Origin: Synechococcus sp. UW140
GTDB taxonomy: Bacteria > Cyanobacteriota > Cyanobacteriia > PCC-6307 > Cyanobiaceae
Reading direction: 5' to 3'
Assembly: GCA_945878795.1 (NCBI GenBank)
Contig: CAMDWF010000104.1
Location: forward strand, 1-7,597
Length of the DNA stretch: 7,597 nucleotides
Shown: positions 1 to 4,019 of the stretch, in pieces
Layout: each line of letters begins with the position of its first letter
Position numbering within the stretch: the stretch's first letter is position 1
Notes under the pieces: model-generated
Databases searched by the model: none
Told to the model about the DNA's origin: nothing
The model's input: the letters and a program-made list of their open reading frames with translations, nothing else
Made by a program: the position numbers and the translations under genes

Positions 1-78
1 GATAGGTTGCCAGCCCCCACTGTCAAGAAAGTTATCCATTCGGTTTTATCCATCCACCAGGGGGCCTAACCGACGACC

Positions 79-540
79 ATGAAAACGACCTATGCCCCCG
101 CTCTGCGGGAGCAAGTCCTTCAGCGAATGAGCCCACCAAACTGGGAGAGTGTAGCTGAGATCGCCCGTAGCACGGGCATTGCGGTCCCAACTATCTATAG
201 CTGGCGCCATCAATGGCAAAAGGAATGCCAGCTGGTGCCGGCCAGCGGCAAGGCACCGGAGCAGTGGAGCGCTGCTGACAAGCTGGCGGCTGTAATCCAA
301 GCCGCTGCCCTTAGTGGCACAGACTTGGGAGCCTTCTGCAGGCAGCGTGGTCTTTACCCCAAACAACTTGCCCATTGGCGCCAAATAGCTGAGGATGCCA
401 ATGGCCCCAGCGCAACGAACATGGATGACCAGAGAGAACTACAACGCAAGAATCAGGAGCTGATTCGCAAAAATCGGCAACTTGAGCGTGAACTGCAGAA
501 AAAAGAAAAGGCACTGACAGAGTCGGCAACATTGCTGTAG
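79..540 (+). CDS. IS3-family transposase OrfA (IS-1), ends in an inserted element
   Basis: This 153-residue DNA-binding OrfA of an IS3-family element would recognise the IS ends and work with OrfB. Two helix-turn-helix regions are visible: residues about 8-45 (VAEIARSTGIAVPTIYSWR) and about 62-107 (DLGAFCRQRGLYPKQLAHWR). Residues about 120-153 form a charged, leucine-spaced coiled coil typical of OrfA multimerisation. The ATG at 79 has no convincing Shine-Dalgarno sequence. In relatives known to me the coiled coil continues as ALLVL-KK. Here TLL is followed at once by TAG at 538, and the continuation VALKKA resumes at 561 in the -1 frame. The stop therefore comes from the 23-nt element and is probably not the original end. 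An AAAAAAG run at 499-505 is out of phase for the usual -1 slip. Confidence 0.8.
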   Translation: MKTTYAPALREQVLQRMSPPNWESVAEIARSTGIAVPTIYSWRHQWQKECQLVPASGKAPEQWSAADKLAAVIQAAALSGTDLGAFCRQRGLYPKQLAHWRQIAEDANGPSATNMDDQRELQRKNQELIRKNRQLERELQKKEKALTESATLL

Positions 541-561
541 AGGCACGCTTCCGCGAAGCGG
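538..561 (+). repeat. TAG-led small hairpin element, copy A
   Basis: The net insertion is 23 nt between the OrfA codons for TLL and the continuation VALKKA. It starts with an in-frame TAG and holds a perfect 6-bp stem, CGCTTC (546-551) with GAAGCG (555-560), around a CGC loop. GTAG occurs on both sides (537-540 and 561-564), which could be a short duplication or part of the element. It shares TAG, G at element position 6, A at position 8 and C at position 11 with copies at 1270, 1916 and 2711. An alternative for this copy is that it is ordinary coding sequence of orfB. The -1 frame is open across it (NIAVEARFREAVALKKA), so the insertion reading rests on the OrfA alignment and on the other copies. 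Confidence 0.6.
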
Positions 562-1550
562 TAGCTCTCAAAAAAGCTCGATCAGTTTTGGCCTCGAGAC
601 GAGGAGCATTGATAGAAGCTGAAAACAGAAGTCAGCTCATGGATTTACTTCAGAAAGGCCTCAATGCAGGAGCTTCTATTAAGGCAGTTGCCAATTTATT
701 CGGCATCTGCTCTCGTACGTTGAAACGCTGGGACATCGCTATCAATGCCCATGGTTTCAGTGTAGATAGTCATAAGGGTTCCCTACGCAATGTAGTACAC
801 ATAATTTTAGCAGAAGAGCGGAACAAGGTTATTGAGACTGTCAATGATCCACGCTTTGCCGACCTAACTCCGGCCCAGATCGTGGCCATCCTGGCTGAGG
901 AGCAAATATACGTGGGCTCAGAGTTCACTTTTTATCGTATTATGCGCGAAGAAGGTCTACTCAGGAGCCGTGGCAGGGCCCGTCAACCACGGGAACCTAG
1001 GCCTATTCCAATGCTGGAAGCAAGGGGCATCCATCAAGTTCTGGTCTGGGATATCACTCTTTTGCCTGGGCCAGTAAAGGGTCAATTTTACTATCTGTAC
1101 ATGGTGATGGATGTATGGAGTCGTCGCCGATTTTCACTCCGACAATAGTGCCCCAATGCGATCGTTCACCCTGGCCAGTAAAATGGCGGAGTTGGGTGTC
1201 TCCCTTTCCTTCTCCCGGCCACGGGTGAGCAACGACAACGCGTTTGCCGAATCGTTGTTTCGCACCATTTAGACGCAGTCCCACGGAGCAAATAATACCA
1301 TCAGAGTTATCCATTAAAACGGTTTCGAGACTTGCATTCGGTGCGCGCTTGGGTGGACGGCTTTGTGGAGTGGTACAACAATGATCGTCGCCATAGTAGC
1401 GTCAAATACGTGACGCCAAATCAGCGGCATTACGGCCAAGCAGATGCGATCTGTGCAATCCGGCAGCGGACCTACGAGCAGGCTTTTCTACTTAATCCAC
1501 AGCGCTGGACCCAGGGCCTCCGTGACTGGTCACAGCCTGATGTCGTATAA
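561..1550 (+). pseudogene. IS3-family transposase OrfB (IS-1), broken into three frames
   Basis: This is the DDE strand-transferase of IS-1. Piece 1 (561-1131, frame of 588) holds a helix-turn-helix region (ASIKAVANLFGICSRTLKRW) and the first catalytic Asp in VWDIT (codon 1050). The frame then jumps at about 1131, where MDVWSRR joins directly to HSDN. The 30 or so residues normally lying between these motifs are missing, so this is a deletion. Piece 2 (1132-1269) holds the second Asp in HSDN (codon 1141) and the Glu in NAFAES (codon 1249), which keeps the D-35-E spacing. HSDN is followed by Ser where Gly is usual. TAG at 1270 opens a 23-nt insertion, after which YHQSYPLKRF resumes at 1296 and runs through WYNNDRRHSSVKYVTP to TAA at 1548-1550. 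It cannot encode an active enzyme because of the deletion. Confidence 0.85.
1270..1293 (+). repeat. TAG-led small hairpin element, copy B
   Basis: Inside orfB of IS-1, FRTI (ending at 1269) and YHQSY (starting at 1296) are separated by 26 nt where relatives have one codon (Lys), giving a net insertion of 23 nt. The element starts with in-frame TAG and its first six bases, TAGACG, equal those of copy C. It has only a weak 3-bp stem, TCC (1279-1281) with GGA (1285-1287), around CAC. TA is repeated at its two edges (1270-1271 and 1293-1294). The -1 frame is not open across it (TAA at 1293-1295). Confidence 0.6.
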
Positions 1551-1586
1551 ATCAACCATCCCCGACCAATGCATTCTGCAGCTGCT

Positions 1587-1626
1587 TGACGTGGACCCCA
1601 AAAACTGATCCAGCCCTTATGAGAGC
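1587..1626 (+). repeat. IS-2 left terminal inverted repeat
   Basis: About 40 nt pair imperfectly with 2887-2925. The outer seven bases, TGACGTG, are identical when read inward from either end. The inner block 1618-1626 is the exact complement of 2887-2895. One gap is needed in the C-rich part. Confidence 0.78.
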
Positions 1627-1635
1627 TTCCTTATC

Positions 1636-1655
1636 GGCCAGACTTGGCCAGGAGA
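1636..1655 (+). promoter_or_regulatory. Leader hairpin and Shine-Dalgarno of IS-2 orfA
   Basis: An inverted repeat, GGCCA (1636-1640) with TGGCC (1645-1649) around GACT, lies directly before AGGAGA (1650-1655). That sequence sits six bases upstream of the ATG at 1662. The AGGAGA fixes the orfA start. The hairpin may affect access to it, but the ribosome site itself lies outside the stem, so that role is inference. Confidence 0.5.
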
Positions 1656-1661
1656 AGCCCC

Positions 1662-1915
1662 ATGAAACGCAAACGCCACAACCCCGAGCACATCATCCGC
1701 AAGCTGCGCGGTGCCGAGCAACTGCTCAACCAAGGCCAAACAGTTGCCGATGTATGCCGCGAGTTCTGGAGGTATCTGCTGCCACCTACCACCGTTGGCA
1801 GCATCTCTACGGCGGCATGAAATCCACGGAGGCCAAGCGGCTCAAGGAGCTGGAACAGGAGAACTCTCGGCTGAAGCGTATGCTTGCCGATGCAGAGTTC
1901 GACAAGGCGATGCTC
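1662..1915 (+). pseudogene. IS3-family transposase OrfA (IS-2), 2-nt frameshift, ends in TAG element
   Basis: This is a helix-turn-helix OrfA of the IS-2 transposase. It starts MKRKRHNPEHIIRKLRGAEQ at the ATG with a good ribosome site. VADVCRE (ending at 1763) is followed by two extra bases (TT, 1764-1765). The family sequence then continues in another frame from 1766 as LEVSAATYHRWQHLYGG, followed by MKSTEAKRLKELEQENSRL and LKRMLADAEFDKAML, a leucine-rich coiled coil. Without a correction, the ATG frame stops at 1818-1820 after 52 residues. After KAML comes TAG at 1916, the first triplet of element D. In relatives KAML is followed by KEL, and a Lys-less form of this is seen beyond the element (GAG CTT at 1942-1947). 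It is a pseudogene as read, with one frameshift and one insertion. Confidence 0.78.
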
Positions 1916-1939
1916 TAGCCGCAGGCCCGGCGAAGCCGT
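1916..1939 (+). repeat. TAG-led small hairpin element, copy D
   Basis: It starts TAGCCGCAGG directly after the KAML codons of orfA. A 4-bp stem, CGGC (1928-1931) with GCCG (1935-1938), encloses a GAA loop. TAG recurs exactly 23 nt later (1939-1941). It shares CGAAGC-GTAG with copy A apart from small changes, and GCAG with copy B. The net effect is 23 nt, moving the frame from that of orfA to that of the EL codons at 1942. Confidence 0.6.
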
Positions 1940-1947
1940 AGGAGCTT

Positions 1948-1980
1948 GTTGCGCCGTGAGGCGCACCTTACGGTGCGACG
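1948..1980 (+). repeat. Double-hairpin repeat, copy E1
   Basis: This 33-nt unit starts GTTGCGC and ends GGTGCGACG. It has two overlapping inverted repeats. The first is GCGCC/GGCGC around GTGA (1951-1964). The second is CGCACC/GGTGCG around TTAC (1962-1977). They share three bases, so they cannot both form fully. It sits between the EL and LSPERR codons of the transposase and changes the frame by -1. It matches copy E2 at 26 of 32 bases. Confidence 0.75.
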
Positions 1981-2004
1981 GGACACGTCTGAGCCCGGAA
2001 CGTC

Positions 2005-2037
2005 GTTGCGCTGCAAAGCGCACCTCGCGGTGCGACG
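2005..2037 (+). repeat. Double-hairpin repeat, copy E2
   Basis: This is the second copy of the same unit, with GCGCT/AGCGC around GCAA (2008-2021) and CGCACC/GGTGCG around TCGC (2019-2034). Compared with E1, the closing pair of the first stem changed from C-G to T-A on both sides, and all other differences lie in the two loops. It splits SPERR from RRAVV in the transposase (relatives read SP-RRR-AV) and again shifts the frame by -1. CGTCG just before it and CGACG at its end form an outer inverted repeat in this copy only. Confidence 0.75.
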
Positions 2038-2710
2038 AGCTGTCGTGGTTCTGCAGGATCGATACCGGGCTTCCCAGCGTCGGGCTTGCCGTCTAGCCAG
2101 CCAGAACCGCACCACCCAACGACGGCCAGTGCCGGTGGCAGACATCGAGGAGCACAAGCTCAGACAGCGGATTCGAGAGCTGGCCCGGCGCCACATTCGC
2201 TGGGGTAGGCGTCTGGTTTATATGCGTCTGCGAATCGAGGGTTGGAGCGTCAACCACAAGCGGGTGCAACGGATCTGGCGCGAGGAGGGGTTACAGAGGC
2301 CCCTGCCGCGTAAGCAGAAGCGCTCACGACCGGCAGACGGTTCCAGAGCGCTACTCAGAGCCGAATACCCGCATCATGTGTGGGCGATCGACTTCCAATT
2401 CGACCAAACGATGGATGGCAGAAGATTGAAATTACTGAATATTGTGGATGCATACAGTCGCATGTGTCTTGCCATTCGTGTTGGTAGACGTTGTAAGGTT
2501 ATGGATGTAATCGACACGATTGAGGAACTTCTCAAGCAGTATCCAGCACCCACCCATCTACGAATGGACAATGGCCCTGAGTTCATTGCCCATGCATTAC
2601 AGGAGTGGTGCACAAGTAGTGGATCAGGTGCGGAATACATCCCGCTAGGTTCACCTTGGGAGAATCCATTCGTGGAATCATTCGATAGCCGACTCAGGGA
2701 TGAATTCTTG

Positions 2711-2734
2711 TAGACGAAGTCGGCCGGAGGCCAT
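2711..2734 (+). repeat. TAG-led small hairpin element, copy C
   Basis: It follows the RDEFL codons of the transposase and starts TAGACGAAGTC. The normal sequence resumes with EIFASLLEA at 2740. Relatives have two residues between DEFL and EIF where this copy has 29 nt, so the net insertion is 23 nt. The stem is GGCC (2722-2725) with GGCC (2729-2732) around GGA. Against copy B, 12 of the first 13 non-stem positions on the left side and CGGAG are easy to align. The -1 frame is open across it. Confidence 0.6.
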
Positions 2735-2824
2735 GTATCGAGATTTTCGCATCGTTGTTGGAAGCAAAGTTATTGGCAGAGCAACACAGGATGGAGTACA
2801 ACAGCTACAGATCGCACTCGGCTC

Positions 2825-2846
2825 TCCAGGGGCGTACGCCCCTGGA
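2825..2846 (+). repeat. 22-bp perfect palindrome inside IS-2 orfB
   Basis: The half-site TCCAGGGGCGT is followed directly by its exact complement. It lies in the codons for LQGRTPLE, a conserved transposase C-terminal motif, so codon choice alone could have produced it. Confidence 0.85.
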
Positions 2847-2885
2847 AGTCCTCCAGCAATGGAAGGCGGCTTGACCAACCCCACC

Positions 2886-2925
2886 AGCTCTCATAGGAAC
2901 TAGACCATTGATGGGGGTCACGTCA
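2886..2925 (+). repeat. IS-2 right terminal inverted repeat
   Basis: This is the partner of 1587-1626. Read outward it ends GGGGGTCACGTCA. It begins 12 nt after the transposase stop, a normal layout for IS3 elements. Confidence 0.78.
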
Positions 2926-2953
2926 CTACTTGATCCGAACAAATCTAGACCCC

Positions 2954-3002
2954 CGTGGCTGTCCGGTGACGCTCCTACAGAGCGACATCGGCAACAGCCA
3001 CG
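2954..3002 (+). other. Long near-perfect stem-loop
   Basis: Outer arms CGTGGCTGT (2954-2962) and ACAGCCACG (2994-3002) pair over 9 bp. After a 2-nt bulge (CA, 2992-2993), CCGGTGACGCTC (2963-2974) pairs with GAGCGACATCGG (2980-2991), with one A-A mismatch and one G-T. The loop is CTACA. The G-T pair would be a wobble in a plus-strand RNA but a mismatch in a minus-strand RNA, which slightly favours plus-strand transcription. No T run follows, so it is not a standard terminator. It could be a small RNA, an attenuator or a palindromic repeat. Confidence 0.7.
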
Positions 3003-3151
3003 ATTAGGGGCCGGCCGCCTCACCCTCCGCTAGAGACCACAATCAAATGACGCACATTCCACGACCATGAGATCCCTGAGACTCAAATTGATGTAAGCTG
3101 CAAAGAGGTGCGCAGTTCAAGTATCCTGAGCGGACAACTTTGCTGATAGGT

Positions 3152-3167
3152 GCCCCTGAATTGGGGC
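3152..3167. repeat. Small GC hairpin
   Basis: GCCCC (3152-3156) pairs with GGGGC (3163-3167) around TGAATT. Its right side, CCTGAATTGGGGCTAT (3155-3170), matches 3265-3280 at 14 of 16 bases, so the two hairpins may be related. No function can be assigned. Confidence 0.5.
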
Positions 3168-3262
3168 TATGTTTAATGCTCTGCCGTAACTAGCTCGGTC
3201 CGCTCCCTGAACTACTCCCAATCAGCCGAACCAATGGCCTTCATAAAACTTGGCGGAGTCCG

Positions 3263-3286
3263 GGCCTGATTTGGGGCCATCAGGCC
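3263..3286 (-). terminator. Possible terminator of the hrpB-xse-DUF2834 transcript
   Basis: An 8-bp inverted repeat, GGCCTGAT (3263-3270) with ATCAGGCC (3279-3286), lies 17 nt past the DUF2834 stop. On the minus strand no T tract follows directly (the first TTTT comes about 14 nt later). It is therefore an atypical intrinsic terminator, or a hairpin that only stabilises the 3' end. Confidence 0.45.
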
Positions 3287-3303
3287 GTTAACTCAAATTG
3301 TGA

Positions 3304-3693
3304 CTAGGTCTCACCGCCAGCGGTTCGGGCCATTTCCATCAACCTGCGCTCTCTCAGATAGAGAAAAAGGGGTCCGCCGCAGGCAAAAGCGATTGTCACA
3401 CAGCACAGCAGCACCCAAGGCAGCCCTTTCATGGCAAGCCTTCGGCTTTCTGCCACCATCCATACCGTGAACGCGGTGGCGGCCACCGCCAGATCGCGAC
3501 TAATGGATTGGGCGGCGGGGTTGGCGTTGGCTAGGCGCACAAACAAACCGAGATCAAAGGCCGTTCCATGGGCCTGCATGAAGGCCAGATTTGCTTGCCA
3601 TGTCAAAACTGCGCCGGCGATCGCCAAAGTTAGGTAAAGCCAGGACAGGGGGGTCTTGTAGCTGTCGGCAGGGGCGGGGGCGGATTGGCTCAT
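3304..3693 (-). CDS. DUF2834 family small membrane protein
   Basis: This is a 129-residue protein of unknown function. Three hydrophobic segments are visible: residues about 16-36 (LSWLYLTLAIAGAVLTWQ), about 68-85 and about 92-113 (PWVLLCCVTIAFACGGPLF). This is the usual DUF2834 layout, with the loop FDLGLFVRLANANPAAQS and the ending FLYLRERRL. It probably sits in the cytoplasmic membrane. Its ATG overlaps the xseB stop as ATGA, which points to translational coupling. Nothing in the sequence ties it to DNA repair except its place in the operon. The family assignment is from recall of the pattern. Confidence 0.82.
   Translation of the reverse strand: MSQSAPAPADSYKTPLSWLYLTLAIAGAVLTWQANLAFMQAHGTAFDLGLFVRLANANPAAQSISRDLAVAATAFTVWMVAESRRLAMKGLPWVLLCCVTIAFACGGPLFLYLRERRLMEMARTAGGET
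3617..3624. other. HIP1 octamer (GCGATCGC)
   Basis: A single copy of the palindrome lies inside the DUF2834 gene and is extended to 10 bp (GGCGATCGCC). It is highly over-represented in many cyanobacterial genomes. One copy in 7.6 kb shows no enrichment and is only weak support for a cyanobacterial host. Confidence 0.6.
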
Positions 3694-4007
3694 GGTTGAT
3701 AAGGCTGTGATGACTTCTCGGGTCGTTCGGGATCCCAGATCTGCACTTCTTGCTCCACCTTCTCCAGAAGTTGAACGCAGTGATTGGCATAGGCCTGGGC
3801 GCGGCGATGCAAAGTCGCCATCGCCTCCACTTCTAGATCACTGGCCTGTAACTGGGCCAGGCAGAGTTCTAGGGCCGTCTGGGCTTCCCGGAAATTTAGG
3901 TCTTGGACACCCTCTAGGGCCTCGTCCGGACCAAGGACCATGCCTTCTTCCTGGGGCACCAGGGGTTCCGGGGACTGGGCGGGTGGACGTTTTTTGTTGG
4001 GAGCCAT
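3690..4007 (-). CDS. xseB: Exodeoxyribonuclease VII small subunit
   Basis: This 105-residue small subunit of exonuclease VII binds XseA in several copies. The complex degrades single-stranded DNA from both ends to oligonucleotides in the cytoplasm, in mismatch repair and DNA damage handling. The XseB helical hairpin spans residues about 39-92. The core FREAQTALELCLAQLQASDL matches the family pattern of a helix, a turn ending in DL, and a second helix (MATLHRRAQAYANHCVQLL then EQEVQIWD). The first 35 residues are a poorly conserved, Pro- and Glu-rich extension, longer than in E. coli XseB (about 80 residues). The start ATG is 12 nt past the xseA stop. Confidence 0.85.
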   Translation of the reverse strand: MAPNKKRPPAQSPEPLVPQEEGMVLGPDEALEGVQDLNFREAQTALELCLAQLQASDLEVEAMATLHRRAQAYANHCVQLLEKVEQEVQIWDPERPEKSSQPYQP

Positions 4008-4019
4008 GGTTGCGGATGA

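Larger units (their letters stand above)
21..1586 (+). mobile_element. IS-1, degenerate IS3-family insertion sequence
   Basis: This is a transposon relic with an orfA/orfB layout and a DDE integrase-type transposase. The left end is placed at TGTCAAG (21), because IS3-family elements start with TG. The right limit is only the start of the abutting IS-2. A CTTGAC at 1585-1590 could be what remains of the matching right end, but it overlaps the IS-2 terminus and the match is short. No target duplication can be read. The coding part is broken by two TAG-led insertions (538 and 1270) and by a deletion near 1131. The orfB style (HSDN, then SRPRVSNDNAFAESLFRT, then WYNNDRRHS) matches a well-known IS3 subgroup whose orfA is unusually long. 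Family confidence is high; the exact ends are uncertain. Confidence 0.72.
1942..2874 (+). pseudogene. IS3-family transposase OrfB (IS-2), DDE triad intact, interrupted by short repeats
   Basis: This is the DDE integrase-type transposase that would cut and join IS-2 ends. Its N-terminal part is split. EL at 1942-1947 is followed by repeat E1, then LSPERR (1989-2004) in another frame, then repeat E2. A long open stretch follows (2033-2710), beginning RRAVVVLQDRYRASQRRACR. This contains a helix-turn-helix-like region (HIRWGRRLVYMRLRIEGWSV) and all three catalytic residues: Asp in VWAIDF (codon 2390), Asp in RMDNG (codon 2567) and Glu in NPFVESF (codon 2675), with 35 residues between the last two. 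After RLRDEFL, TAG at 2711 opens element C. The normal C-terminus then resumes at 2740 (EIFASLLEAKLLAEQ, MEYNSYRSHSALQGR, TPLEVLQQWKAA) and ends at TGA 2872-2874. Apart from the inserts, no stop or other frameshift was found, so the decay is recent or the inserts are tolerated. Confidence 0.85.
1587..2925 (+). mobile_element. IS-2, IS3-family insertion sequence interrupted by short repeats
   Basis: The limits come from imperfect terminal inverted repeats of about 40 nt. The left end reads inward TGACGTGGACCCC and the right end reads inward TGACGTGACCCCC. The inner parts also pair (GCTCTCATA at 2887-2895 with TATGAGAGC at 1618-1626). The ends are TG and CA, as expected for IS3. The flanks (GCT on the left, CTA on the right) give no target duplication. 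The total is 1339 bp. Removing the short inserts (two of about 23 nt, two of about 26-32 nt and 2 nt) brings it to roughly 1.23 kb, a normal IS3 size. It carries orfA and orfB in the plus direction, and the DDE triad is intact. It sits directly against IS-1 and may have cut off the IS-1 right end. Confidence 0.82.
2926..3303. other. Gene-free region between IS-2 and the xse operon
   Basis: No credible coding sequence or tRNA was found on either strand. It holds the stem-loop at 2954-3002, hairpins at 3152-3167 and 3263-3286, and a 10-bp direct repeat, ACTCAAATTG (3081-3090 and 3291-3300). GACCCCC at 2948-2954 mirrors GGGGGTC at 2913-2919 in the IS-2 end and could be a scrap of another IS end. 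The base composition is lower in GC than in the operon. Confidence 0.6.

Noticed and set aside
499..505. AAAAAAG slippery heptamer in IS-1 orfA, a classic -1 frameshift site in IS3 elements
   Set aside because: The orfA frame reads AAA AAA G there, so the heptamer is one base out of phase for the A AAA AAG slip.
31..1315. GTTATCCATT occurs at 31-40 and 1306-1315
   Set aside because: The second copy encodes the conserved SYPL residues of the transposase and similarity does not extend, so it is probably chance.
1586..1918. Start of the IS-2 OrfA at the earlier ATG/TTG in frame 2 (MTWTPKTD...)
   Set aside because: That reading translates the terminal repeat and non-family residues. The family N-terminus MKRKRH with AGGAGA is in another frame and joins by the 2-nt shift at 1764.
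1948..2037. CRISPR array
   Set aside because: Only two repeats with a 24-nt gap that encodes transposase residues (LSPERR region); no further units and no cas genes.
2954..3002. Integron attC site or tRNA
   Set aside because: No attC core sites (GTTRRRY/RYYYAAC) at the ends, and no cloverleaf or T-loop sequence.
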